From Cucumis sativus (lineage: Eukaryota; Streptophyta; Magnoliopsida; Cucurbitales; Cucurbitaceae): 64,000 nt of DNA. Both the position numbers and the translations under genes were made by a program. Below, piece after piece: positions 34,618 through 47,200 of this stretch (its first letter is position 1; every line of letters starts with the position of its first letter). The notes beneath the pieces are model-generated. The model did no database searches. It saw nothing but the letters and a program-made list of their open reading frames with translations, and was not told the origin of the DNA. The DNA lies in the NCBI RefSeq assembly GCF_000004075.3, contig NC_026657.2:28490408-28554407 (forward strand), given 5' to 3'.

Positions 34618-37600
34618 TTTCCGGTTAAATTAAAATCCGATAGAGACAGGTGCAGGATCCAGAAAGGAGAGAAGAAGAATAACTTTGGACTCTCTTGACT
34701 TCACCTGAGGACAAAAAATAGGAAAAGTGAGTGCAGGTTGGAAAGACGCGGGAATGAGAGGAGAAGAGAAAAGAAAGAAGACTAGGGATCTGGAATTTCA
34801 AACCCGAGCCCTAGCCCCTGACCAAAATGTGAACCTAAACCTAATTCCCATAAGCAAAAACACAAACAAAGGAACAAAGAAGAAGATGGTTACCGGAGAT
34901 TGGGAAGACAGCGCCCACAGCCAACTAATCACTGCAACAGAGAAAAACTAATATTGGCGGTCTTCTTAGATCGCCAGCACACATACAATAATCTGCACAT
35001 TGCGACTCAAACAAAACAATATTACGTTTTTCCTTTCTTATTTTAATTTCATTAGTTTTCCCTTTTTTTACTTCACTGCCTCTTATCCTCTTATTATTTC
35101 CTTATATTTCAAAATTATAATCTCCATGATATGAAATCAAAATTTAATGTTGTAAATAAATACGTGGTTTTAAATTATATAAATGTACACATTTCACCCA
35201 TGCCAAAAATATGTATGATGTGTAACTCCCTCCACTTATACAATTTCAATGCATTCATATTATTTGTATTTGTTTGATTTAATAACATATACAAGGTTTG
35301 AGAAATTTTCCAATTTCTTAAAAGTAAAGAAAAATTCAATTTTCAATCCCAGTGGTTTAATTCTACTTTTATGTTTTTAAAATCAATATTGTTAAAGTCG
35401 TTATTTCTCTCTCAAACTTTGACGCACACTTGTAATAATATTCTTGGCGCTATTGCAATTGCACCTCTCATTCTCCTAATCTTAACCGCTCGTGTTGAAC
35501 TTCTTTAAACCTCTACTAGACTCTCCTAGATCCCCATCATCTCTTAGCTCTTTAGAAGGACCACTACTTGATTGAGTCTTCCCTTCAAAACCTTACGTAC
35601 TTGTGATAGGCCAATTTGTTCAGTCCATCAAATACATGTACATCGTCAAACTTTATTGGACTCATTAAGCTTGTTATATTTGCTTTTGCTCCTAACAAAT
35701 TTACAAATACTAAACAATCAACACTATTCACAACACTACAACATATTTCAAGATTTTTTTTTCTTTTGAAAGTTTGAGGCAATACTACAACCAAAGAACA
35801 CACCTAGTCATTTAGAAACTACAGACCTAAAGTTATAATACCACTTGTTGGAAGAAGAAAATTCTCTCGCTACTACCCAAGGAATGTGAAAAAAGTATGA
35901 ATCAAAGAAAAAAAACCATGAACCATACAAATTTCATTATGTGAAAATTTATTAAAACCGCACTGAAAGCATTTTGTTTAAGCCTATGACTTTTCACTCG
36001 TAAAATTAAAAGTATGCCTAGTTAGAACAATTCGAAGGTAAGGATAGAGTTTCTTTTACTGCACTTGAAAGTTGATATCTAGATTTTTTTTTTTAACTTG
36101 TTTGGTAGGGAACGGGAACGGGAACGGGAACGACAAACCTAATATTTTGGCAAATTCTTTTTTTTTATAAAAAAGCAAACAAAACTAATTATAAAGAGTG
36201 ATATGTGTATAAATAAAAAGAGAGTAGAAAACATTGTTTTTAGTCCTCCTGAAAGGAAACATTGTTTTTAGTCCTCCTGAGAGGGATTCCAAAGGAACCT
36301 TAAAATTGTTATTTAATCATTTACAATTCTCCAATGTGAAACCTCTGACCCTTCTTGTTTTATTTTTCCACATCACGTGAACAACCCTTACTTTGCGCAA
36401 CTTTCAAGTCCACGCTGTTCTTATCATAATTTGGTCCGATCTCTAATTTTATTCTATATGCCAATGGCAACTGCTCTTATATATATTTATATTACCACTT
36501 CTTTATTTCTTACACCTTGGATTGAAAAGGAAGTTTCTTTTTTTTAATTTTTTTTTCCAATAGATTCAACTACGAATTACCTACAACATATCTTTTTTAA
36601 TTTTTAATTTTTAATTTTGTATCTACCTAAACTTAGATTTGTTTGAAAATTTCACTCTCATTTTTGTGTTCGATATTTAATAAAAAATTATAAAATTTAT
36701 TATTTGTTCACGAATAATATAAACACTAGACTTTCATCTTTATTTTTCTTTATTGGTTTTAAAAATATTAAATAAGTCAATAAATTACTAAATACACAAT
36801 TATAGCTTTCTTCACGAATTTGAATATTTGGAATTCTCAATGGAAAACAACTAAATAAATATTCGGAGACGTATGGAAAAGACTTTTTCAAATTAGTTAA
36901 AATTGTAAAATCACCCATCATCAAACTCTTGGTACATCATCAAACTCTTGGTAAGAATGATTGAATTTTAAAATTTAAAAGTTTAAGAGTATAAATAGAA
37001 CTAGGAGAAGTGTAGTATGAGATTGGTTTTTGCAATTTTTGATTTGGATTTGAACATCTGATAGACATAAAATGAAATAAGAAGTGGGGATAAATTAGAT
37101 GAAAAAACAAATTTAAACTTGCAATAATATGGTGGACGATGGGTGAGTATTAGGAAACGATGATTGAGACATAAAACAAAAAGTTCGGATTTGGGGGATG
37201 GAGTATGCGAGGGTACTTTGGTAATTTAAATGTGAAGCAAAGGGCAAAGAAGGGGGAAAAGACGAAGGGGATAAAAAGAAAGAGAAAAAGAGGAGAGTGG
37301 AGATATTAAATTAAGTGGGACTGGAGGGTGACGATGGTCGCCTGAGCTCAGCTGCCTTACCTCAGCCCTAATCAGCATTGTTTAGTCCAGCCGCACCTTG
37401 TTATCTGGCTACAATCACAGCCGCCCATCACCTCACGTTCAAGCTAAACATAGGAGAAGGCGCGTTAGTTTTATACATTTCCTTGTTGTGTGGAAATTTT
37501 GGAGTAGGAGTTTCCTTATATTTTCCTTGCATTTGCATTTGCATTTAGATGAAGACAAGATACTCATACAATAATTATAATATTAATACAATTGGCTGGC

Positions 37601-37695
37601 CTTCCCTTCCACAACCACATAAAAAAAGGGCCAGAGAGGTCTCCTACCCCAAGTCTAAGCGAAAAAAAGAGCACAGACAGAGAGATATAGATATC
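34618..37695. other. Divergent intergenic region, coiled-coil gene to WRKY gene
   Basis: About 3 kb between two divergently transcribed genes. 34618-34960 is the probable 5' UTR and promoter of the minus-strand gene. Contains a gggaac minisatellite near 36109-36133 and a ~27-bp tandem duplication ('aacattgtttttagtcctcc') at about 36234-36285. A TATA-like 'ttttatacat' at about 37469-37478 fits the WRKY promoter. No gene is supported. Confidence 0.5.
36109..36133 (+). repeat. (GGGAAC)4 minisatellite
   Basis: Four tandem copies of gggaac, in a T-rich context. Confidence 0.85.
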
Positions 37696-38657
37696 ATGGA
37701 TTGCTCCTGGCCTGACACCACCCCCTTTGATCGAAGAAAAGCAGCCGATGAATTGCTTCGTGGCCGTGAACTTGCACAACAACTACGAGCGTATCTACAG
37801 ATAAGTTCCACTCCGGCCTCCCAAGATCTACTCACCAGAATCCTATCCTCTTTCTCCAAAACACTTTCCATCTTGAATCATCGCTGCGACTCCGATGACA
37901 TAAATGGCTCTATTGTGGACTCACCCGAGGATCATGGTAGTAGAAAATCCGAGGAATCTGGAGACAGTTGCAAGAGCTCCACCCCTAATAATGATCGCAG
38001 GGGTTGCTATAAGAGAAGGTAGCTAGGTTTTCTATTAATTTAAACTAAGTTTAATATATAGTTGATCATAAGATGAATAATAGAGAATTTGGGAGAATTG
38101 TATTTAGAATAAAAATATTTATAATTGAAATTTGCAGGAAGAGTTGCCAGAGTTGGGCAAGAGAAAGCTGCGACCTAGTGGACGATGGGCACGCGTGGAG
38201 GAAATACGGGCAGAAGACGATTCTAAATGCCAAATACCCGAGAAACTACTACAGATGCACCCATAAATACGACCAGACCTGCCAAGCCACAAAACAAGTC
38301 CAGCGACTGCAAGACAATCCCCCCAAGTTCCGTACTACTTATTATGGCAATCACACTTGCTCCAATTTCCTCAAGGCTTCCGACATAGTGCTCGGCTCCT
38401 CCAATTTCGACGATTCCTGCAGCGGAGTGCTCCTCAGTTTTGACACCACTGCAGCACCCAACTTTTTTCTCCCACACGATCCTACGTTGGTTAAGAAGGA
38501 AGAAGTTGTAACCCCCGATGCTGGCAGTGGCAGGGATGACGAGGCAGTCTGTTCCCCATCCGATTACATGAGTACGGCCGACGACCATCTCTCCGAGGTT
38601 TTCATGGGTTCCGTCGTCGATTTTGAGGATGATGACTTACCACCATTCCACTTTTGA
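37696..38657 (+). CDS. Group III WRKY transcription factor (WRKY70/54-like)
   Basis: Exons 37696-38018 and 38138-38657 (280 aa; Arg codon split AG|G). WRKYGQK lies at 128-134. The zinc finger is C148-X7-C156-X23-H180-X1-C182, the C2HC form that defines group III. '[12 protein letters not shown]', '[19 protein letters not shown]' and '[20 protein letters not shown]' fit WRKY70/54-type regulators, which bind W-boxes (TTGAC) and balance salicylate and jasmonate responses and senescence. The N-terminus [20 protein letters not shown] matches the usual group III start and leads into a leucine-rich segment ([16 protein letters not shown]). An in-frame ATG at 37549 would add 49 residues, but it has a weak context while 37696 has A at -3 and G at +4. 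No intron interrupts the WRKY domain, which is unusual. Confidence 0.93.
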
Positions 38658-41600
38658 TCCAATTAATTCTAATATAATTCCCCTTCCGATCCCCTTGATC
38701 TTCCTAGTTGATCTGTATAAGATGCCTAGCTAAATCATTACTACTTCAGCTAGGCTGTCATAGACAGTGATGTAAATGAATAATTTGCAATTGGCTCTAG
38801 AAAAATTGTATCTACACTCCTGCACCCATCTCTCTTTAAGCCTCTGGATTATATAAAAATCTCGATATGTTTTTCCTCTTTACATACATTACTTGCTTGT
38901 TTCATTTCTCTTCAAACACAGACAGGTATCTGTATCCGTAATCACAGTCTTATGCTTTAATTTCTAGATTTTCTCACCCATGTTGGATTATTTGGGGATC
39001 AGCTACATATGCCTATGAGGATCCAATTACAAACTACAGGTGAAAGGTTGAGGGAGTGAAATCCATTATTCACGTGCCCCATCATCATGTATTTTACACA
39101 AACCCGATGGATGTTTTCGTCTCCTTTCTATAAAGTATGATTTCTTTTTTAAATAAACAATAATTTCAACCAACTTTTAGTTCGTAAAGTAATAACTTAT
39201 CATCCTCTTTAATTACTAGAGAAAATAAAAATTAAACTATTATCTAGCTTTAAACCATCTAAGATTTTTTTTTTTTAAAGAAAAAGCCTAGTGAAATAGT
39301 AACCAAGAATTAATGGACAATTAATTAGCAAAATATTTTTGTCCATCCAAATTTCAACTCATACAAGAGCCATTTTGGATGAATTGCTTTTCGGGAAAAA
39401 ATGGGTCCATAAGCACGTTAAAGCATTTTGTGAGGGCCACTACTTCAGTACACTATCGCTATTCCTTAGAGCATTATTGCTCTAATTCCAGTTTTTTCCC
39501 TCGTAGTATGAACATCGATTCATCCACACTGAATATTCTACCCTTTCCAGTGCTCCAACATTGTTCCCACAGTAATTTGGGCACTAATTAAATAGAAATT
39601 ATATGAATAATATCTCTATGATTTCCACATGTTATAATGTCTTTGTCCAAATCTCATATATGGATAGATTTCTTTCTTTTGGAGTTCATAAAAACATTTT
39701 AGAACGTTGATTTTGATTCTTTGATATAAACACCAACTACCATAATTATTCGAGTTTAAGTTTTTCCCTCAAAGAGGAAAAAAAAAACTAAAATATCACG
39801 AACAACAAATTAATGATAGAAGTGTACAACTTTCTATCGCTAATAAAATTAGGTACGTTGATAGAAGTCTATCATTGACCGTCAATAATAGAAGTGTACA
39901 ACTTTATTTCAATTATAGACACTGATGGGAGTCTGTCACTATCTATCATTTTTTATCACTAAAGTGATATAGACCAACTGATTGAATGAGTAATTGGAAG
40001 TTGTGTTGCTAGTTCCTATAATAGCAACTAGAATGATAATCATAGACAATGGAAGACTAAGTGATAGAACAATATCACTATCTATCAATCATAGATAGAC
40101 ACTCGTAATTGTCTATCACTATTTATCTATAAAAAACAATGATAGTTTTCTAGTACTGCCTATCAGTGGTATACAATGAATAGAATACTACCAATGATCT
40201 ATCATATAGACATTTGTAGTAGTTGTCTAACAATAGATAATCATATTAATGTTGCTAGTTGTTGGTATATATATAATCATATCAATACTATTAGTAGTTG
40301 CCTAACAATAGATCAACAACACAAATGTATAATTTTCCATTAGTGGTATATAATTATAAGACTATCAATAAATATTTATCGATGATAATAGAAGGATACA
40401 ACTTCCTATCATTATATTGATAGAGGTCTATCAGTAATAAAAAAATTTATTGCTCATAGAAGTTCGATAGAAATATATCGATATCTATTTAGGGTAGAAA
40501 CTAATAACCATTTGAACTCATTTTCTACGTTAGAGCTCTTTTCACATTTGCCCCTCGTTTTAGAGCAATAATAGAAATGTAGCAGTCGATTGGCTACAAA
40601 GATTTAACGTTTTTATTTTCTTCTTCTACTTTTCTCCTAATTTCGTCTTCCTCCATCTTCTTTCCCATTTCTTCTAAATTGGCCTAATGAATTCGGCTTC
40701 AATTCCTTATTAAACAACCTTTCAATTCAATGGATGATTTTCTTTGGGTTTTTTTGATGGGCAAGAAAAAACCTAGAAAACTAAGAAGATTGCAACAGTC
40801 GCCATATTTTGAGGACTCCACCTTCAAATGAGTCGATGATGGTATATCATTCTTCGAGTACGTTTCCGTCTAACCTTTAATTTAGCGATTGAGTTCGTTT
40901 TTTGTCTCATTTTTTTAAAAATCAATGATGTAGATTATCTTCAATGGTCCTAAATGGTGAAACAAATGAAGGAATCCGACGACGAGAAAAAAAGGGAGGA
41001 TGAGTAGCCTGGTCGTTTTACTACTGGTGACTCCGTGAGAATGAAGAAATCAGTTGGCAAAGTTCAATTGAAATAGGGACAATTTGGGTATTTAAAAGTT
41101 TACCGTGTTTTTCAATTTTTTTTTGGTTATATTATGTAAATAGTTTGTCCTTCTCGATATTTGATCATGATGTTCCATAGTTATTTTAATTTTATCACAT
41201 GTGTTCACATTAAATAGAACACTATATCTAGAAAACTTTGTTAGATATATTTTAATTAAACTAGTTCATAACATATGCACATAAAAATTATAATTTATTC
41301 ATGTACATAAAAAGGAAAAAAAAGTCTAAAAATACTATAATTGATATGTCAATTTTTTTATTACCTCGGAATTGATTAGTTATGACTATTTAAAAAGAAA
41401 AGAAAAAGTAAGTCATGGAATTTTAAAAGATAAAAACACGCAAATAACCCATTGAAACATATTTTTACTAATAGATATTGATGTTTTCATATTAATGACT
41501 AATTGTTTACTTTTCTACATCATATCATGATTCTAAACCATATTGTTAATAAAAACTTATGAAAGAGAATAATTCATTTGACTTGTCTTTATCTAGACTA

Positions 41601-41805
41601 AAAAGAAACTAAAGGGCCGAGGTTGATTTGATTGATGGATAAAAATTTGTGATAATTGTTGAATTAATCAAAACTAGAATAATGGAAATAAAAAACACAA
41701 TTGTTTTGATTTGATGGTGATTGGAAGATGAGAGTATTTAGAATATGATGGAGGGATCAGAATCAAATTATGGAAGTAGTACTAAATGAAATATACACGT
41801 TGAGA
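38658..41805. other. Intergenic with dispersed palindromic AT repeat
   Basis: No gene recognised in about 3.1 kb. From about 39800 to 40480 the sequence is dominated by degenerate copies of a short palindromic motif (separate entry). 40500-41160 is lower-copy sequence with no supported reading frame. Confidence 0.5.
39805..40480. repeat. Degenerate 'gatagaagtctatca' repeat cluster
   Basis: More than a dozen imperfect copies of tgatagaagtctatcat, its near-palindromic forms (tctatcaataatagac, atctatcaatcatagatagac) and 'agaagtgtacaactt', in both orientations. The same motif family occurs near 4500-4760 and inside the inverted-repeat element at 8661-8841. It looks like an old satellite or clustered MITE ends rather than a regulatory array. 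Confidence 0.7.
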
Positions 41806-42462
41806 TCAATAAGAATAGGAATAGGTATAGGTAGTTGATTTGGTAACGAAGTCCTCAAGAGAAAACCCCCACACCAATGCGAAGGAAGAGAGGGCGACCG
41901 GGATAGGACCAAGGGACCACAACAAGATGACCAAACTGAACCACATCAAGCGATCGCCTACAAAAGCAAAGGCAAACCCTGTGTCCAGCAGTCTGTGTAT
42001 ATGGGTGGTTGGAGTTGGAGTTGTGAGCAACATGCAGGTGTCAACCAGAAAGCCCACCCCGAAAGAGCTGCAAAGGAAGCTGGAAACTGACACCACAAAG
42101 GCGGCCGCGTATTTCACAGCAAACAGCCAACTAATTATGGATTGATCAGTTGATCCAAGGAATCCAACTTTAGATTTGTAAGCGTTGTTGGTGAGGGCTG
42201 CCACGGAGGAGCTCAGGGTTATTGATATGGAAGCTCTAAGGATTATGATCATGAGATTGTTTCTCAAGCTCTGCACCACCTGCATGCTACCGCCCTCCAC
42301 CTGCAGCGCCCGCTCCACCCACGCTCTCCTTCCCTCCCTCTGGATTCCCCTGGTCGTCTTCTCCGGTTTCTTCTTCAAGCATTGCCACAGATGCAGGTGA
42401 TACCCAACCACAAGCAAAACGCTCAGGCTCATCAATGTCCCATCTATGTACAACTCTTCCAT
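41806..42462 (-). CDS. DUF599 family membrane protein
   Basis: Single exon, 218 aa, starting MEELYIDGTLMSLSVLLVVGYH. Hydrophobic segments at about 9-25, 72-90, 105-130 and 170-200 predict roughly four membrane passes. The order 'YHLHLW', 'VQSLRNNLMIIILRASISITLSSSVAAL' and a later 'ITL'-type hydrophobic stretch follow plant DUF599 proteins, whose molecular function is unknown. The ending TTYTYSYSY is a low-complexity tail encoded by a near-repeat (tatacctattcctattc on the minus strand). The complementary-strand frames 41840-42145 and 42185-42400 are shadows. Confidence 0.85.
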   Translation of the reverse strand: MEELYIDGTLMSLSVLLVVGYHLHLWQCLKKKPEKTTRGIQREGRRAWVERALQVEGGSMQVVQSLRNNLMIIILRASISITLSSSVAALTNNAYKSKVGFLGSTDQSIISWLFAVKYAAAFVVSVSSFLCSSFGVGFLVDTCMLLTTPTPTTHIHRLLDTGFAFAFVGDRLMWFSLVILLWSLGPIPVALSSFALVWGFSLEDFVTKSTTYTYSYSY

Positions 42463-43880
42463 CTTAATTCATTACCTTAAACCTCAGAACCAATTCTCCT
42501 GTTTTATATGCATATCCCTAACCCCATTTACTTCATACTATATTATATATCTAGTAATGCGCAACTTACCGCATTTCCAACTCATCAAATTAGTTCACCA
42601 ATTTCTTTCTCTGCACACTGCATGGGGATTCCATTCATTTGAATAATTTGGGTTATTCCTTTTCAATAATAGTGCTTCTTTTATTTATATTTTTAAGCAC
42701 TATAAATTGTTTGATTTGTGGCTGTGTGGCCGAGCAAGCTATATAACCATATATAATAGCCTCAGTTGAAGAAGCCCCTGTTTCCACTTGAGCCAAATTA
42801 AACACATCAACCATATGTATGGATTCCCATTAATATAATATCTTTTATCTCCAATAAATAAGTTGCTTAATCAGTTTATCATTGCACCACCCCATTATAC
42901 TATACGTCATCGTTTACTTCTTTTAACATTTTCTATATACACAAGTATGGTTGGTGTCTAGATTCATTTTAACCAAAAGCTCTAAAATAAAAAACATGCC
43001 TGAATTTAATTTTCACATATATGAAAATTTGATTCTAACGCTTGCCATGGTTTAATATTCTAATTTTTATATTTAAGAGTCTAGTTCTACAATTTTTACC
43101 ACTATTATTTTATATTTCATGCCATATTTTTTACCAAAAAAGAAAAAAAAAAGAGTTGGGAAGAAAGACATAGTTTTAAAACATTCTTTCTTTAATTACT
43201 CAATTTTATCCTAAACACTTCCTAGTTAAGATGGACGAATAGAAAATTAAATTTGATCATAAATATTTGAAGTCACATGAATCATGTATACCAATCTATC
43301 TCCTATGAAAAATGGTTTTTGGACGATGTAAACAAACTTGTTTTAATGAATGAACTGTTGATGTATTACTTTTTGTATACATGCATTGAACTAATATACT
43401 AATGATATGCCAATGTTATTTTATTGGATGAACCTATGATTTTGTTGAGATGCATTTTGAATCAGTGTTAATAGATAATTGTAACATCAAATGTGCTTCA
43501 TATTTGGTGGATCGACAATAACACTAAAGGTACGTCTTTTGCTTATAAATTGGTATATCAATTATCAACCGATATATAAAATAGAAAGTATATTCGACAC
43601 ACTGATATAGAAACAAAAAAAAATGAAAAATACTTTTTAGATGTAAAATGTTAGTGAAACGAAAATTGGGAATGAATTGAGAGTAGTTGGTAGAAAAATC
43701 GAATGTGGAGAAGACAGTGGAGAATTGAAGGCGGAAGAGCAGCAAGTACGTTAACCCAAAATTGTAGGGTTCAATGGCATGAATCATGATCACGGTGTTG
43801 AATCGTCCACCTCGATGCCGAAAGGGAAAGGGAAAGGGAAAGTCCAAGGTCCAACCAGAAAAAAACTAACGAAATTTCCC
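42463..43880. other. Divergent intergenic region, DUF599 to VSR
   Basis: Upstream DNA shared by the minus-strand DUF599 gene and the plus-strand receptor gene. No gene is supported. Contains a short aaaggg minisatellite at about 43818-43841. Confidence 0.5.
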
Positions 43881-43883
43881 TCC

Positions 43884-43891
43884 TATTTATA
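43884..43891 (+). promoter_or_regulatory. Possible TATA box of the vacuolar sorting receptor gene
   Basis: 'tatttata' sits about 325 bases before the start codon, with a pyrimidine-rich leader (about 43920-44200) after it. Inferred from position and sequence only. Confidence 0.35.
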
Positions 43892-44214
43892 CGTACTTGT
43901 AAAGTAAGTCTAGATGTGTTGCCTGTTACTTCTCCACTAAGGTACCCTCCCATTTCTGGATTCCAATTTGCTAGCCAACTTCAGAATCAAATTGTTACAC
44001 GTCTCTACCCCTCTATTCAACCTCCAACTCTGACTTCGCCCTCGCGATTTTCTCCACCATCTGTCTTCAATTGTGATTCCCATTCATTTATCTTCCTTTT
44101 AAATCCAACTCTATATCGAAAAGCCCTAGTTTTTTTTTTTTTCTTCACTTTAACTGGGAGCCTTGAACTCAATTTCGATTCTCTTCAGGCTTAACTTAAT
44201 TACTCCATCCGATC

Positions 44215-47200
44215 ATGGCCGGAAGACCATGCATTTTACTCTTCGTTTGTTTTATTCTTTCTGTCTCCTGTTTGGGTAGATTTGTTGTCGAGAAGAACAG
44301 CTTGAAGATAACCTCCCCAGACTCCATCAAGGGTGTTTACGAATGTGCCATTGGGAATTTTGGGGTTCCTGAATATGGAGGCACAATGACTGGCATTGTG
44401 CATTATCCTAAAGCCAATCAGAAGGCATGCAAGAGCTTTGATGATGCCGGTATCTCTTTCAAGTCCAAACCTGGGAGTCTGCCTACCTTTGTTCTTGCTG
44501 ATCGTGGAGGTTAGCTTTCTCGCGATGTGTTTTTTTCGTAGTTGCCTTTGCCACTGAAATTCCGTACAATTTGGCTCTCCCTACGCTTATTTAGGTTCAA
44601 GGAAATAAGTGGCTTAGCCGTTAGTATAATCTTATATAGGTTTAGGGGTCATCCGCACTTTTGGGGTTTGGTTATGCTGAAAAATCCTACCCAACTTAGA
44701 GTTGCTTATCTTTAGATTGTTACCAGCGTATGTACATGTACATGTACAGGTCTCAAATTCACCAATATCTCACAGCCCAATTGGTGAACATAATATCATT
44801 AAAAAAAAAAAACAAAAGAACTGTTTGGTTCCTTGACAAGTCATCGATGAAGCTTCAGATACGAGTTATAAACTAAATATTTGATGACGTTGTTCTCTGG
44901 AAGGGACTATATGTTACCTATTTCCTGTATTTTAATTCTAATTTTATTAACTCTGGGTTCCTGTCTGGCCCTTGTTCAATATTTTTGTTATTTGTTAAGG
45001 AATTGGTTGGCCTATGTTTTAGATTGTTACTTCACCATGAAGGCGTGGAATGCACAAAATGGTGGAGCTGCAGCAATTCTTGTTGCAGATGATAGACTTG
45101 AACCATTAATTACCATGGACTCTCCGGAAGAAGAGAAGGCAGATTCCAATTACCTAAAAGGCATTGCAATACCTTCTGCCCTCATTAGCAAAAGCTTGGG
45201 GGATGACATCAAGAAAGCTCTATCTAGTGGAGAGATGGTCAATATAAATCTTGATTGGACAGAAGCTCTTCCACATCCCGATGATCGCGTTGAGTATGAA
45301 TTTTGGACAAATAGCAATGATGAGTGTGGGCCAAAGTGTGATAGTCAGATTGAGTTTGTGAAAAACTTCAAAGGAGCTGCTCAGACACTTGAGCAGAAAG
45401 GTTACACTCAATTCACTCCCCATTATATAACTTGGTATTGCCCAGATGCTTTTACTTTGAGTAAGCAGTGCAAATCTCAATGCATCAATCATGGGAGATA
45501 CTGTGCACCAGATCCTGACCAGGATTTCAGTAAAGGATATGATGGAAAGGATGTGGTTGTTCAAAATCTACGCCAAATTTGTTTCTTTAAAGTTGCAAAT
45601 GAAACTGGAAAACCTTGGCTTTGGTGGGATTATGTCACTGACTTTTCAATCCGTTGTCCCATGAAAGAAAAGAAGTACGACGAGGAATGTGCCAATGAAG
45701 TTATTAAATCTCTTGGTAGGTCAATTTTTGAATATTTGTTTGAAATTCAATGATTATTTTTTTACTCGGTTGGAGCTACCAAATTTTTTCTGTCCTTTTC
45801 ATTTCCTTGAGCTATTCAATAAACTTGGTTGTGTTTGGTTCATTTTAGAACACTGGAACCAATCTCTAACGTGTTTACTGGCTGGTTTGGCTGTGTAGGT
45901 ATAGATCTTAACAAGATAAAAGACTGTATTGGAGATCCAGGGGCAGATATGGAGAACTCAATTCTTAAAGCTGAACAGGATGCACAGGTGGAGTTTCCAT
46001 GGCTTTTTCCTCTCTAGTATTTTCTATTCTTACATTTTTCTTCCTTGGTATTTTTCAATCTAGACTTAATGTTACACTTGTTAGCTATTTTCTTCAGATT
46101 GGTAGGGGTTCCCGTGGAGATGTTACTATATTGCCGACTCTTGTTATAAATAACAGACAGTATAGAGGTTTGAGAGAATTTGGTTCTGTTGTCTTTGCAA
46201 ATTTTCACTGAATATTTTTGCAATGTATATTCTGATTAATCTTGTTTCGTTGATTTAGGCAAGCTGGATAGAGGAGCAGTTCTGAAAGGCATTTGTTCTG
46301 GTTTCCAGGAGACTACAGAACCTGCAATTTGTTTAACTGAAGGTCCTGACTGACTGGCCCTTCCCTATAATGATGTCTCCACTGTCCTTCACAGACCCAA
46401 CTAACACACTCCAATTATTTTATTTATCCCCAGTTTTATAGTGTTTTCTAGTTAATTCGTGTGGATTATCTTACTAGTTGCTCAAATCGAATGAAATTAC
46501 AGACCTCAGACCCCAAATTATACATGAAGGCCAATGAACCTTTGATAGATGCATATAATATGTATTTCGAAATTCAACTCTGTAACCAACTTAATCCATT
46601 GTCTCAACTAAATTCTGAAGTTATGGAGATGGTTGTTATGTCCTTATTTTTCTTTTTATTTGCAGACATGGAAACAAATGAGTGTTTAACAAATAATGGT
46701 GGTTGCTGGCACAATAAGGATGCAAATGTTTCTGCATGCAGGGTATTCCATTTTTCAAATATCTATTTGTATTGGTTTTCTGGTAACTTTCTCTGTATAT
46801 ATCTATGTATTTTAGAATTATATCGAATGCACATGCAACTTAGGATACATTTCGAGGAAGAGTTTGTGAATGTCCTACTGTTCGAGGTGTGAAGTTCACT
46901 GGAGATGGCTACACTCATTGTGAACGTAAGTTATCCTGAGACTATGCAAGTCAAAATGAAGATCTTACCATTAAAATTTTTGTAGCTCTGCTTCATTAAT
47001 TTATTATGACCAGTAATTGGTAATGACACCTTTGTAAAAAAACTCTAGTGACAATATGTGAGATGGATTTTGTTGGCAAACAGCAATAGTTAGTGATTCT
47101 TAGGATCGAATGGGGAGAGAATTTGGATGGGGATTATTTATTAGTTTGGTAATTGAAATGTGTTTACTTTTTGTCAGTCGCACATGCACTTGCTTGTTGA

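Noticed and set aside
39805-40480. CRISPR-like array of short palindromic repeats
   Set aside because: Repeats are degenerate, irregularly spaced, without unique constant-length spacers or cas genes, in a plant nuclear genome.
41840-42400. Plus-strand open frames over the DUF599 gene
   Set aside because: They are antisense shadows of a recognisable minus-strand family member.
43524-43847. 107-aa minus-strand frame beginning MDFPFPFPF as a gene
   Set aside because: The start translates an aaaggg minisatellite and the rest has no recognisable domain or splice partner.
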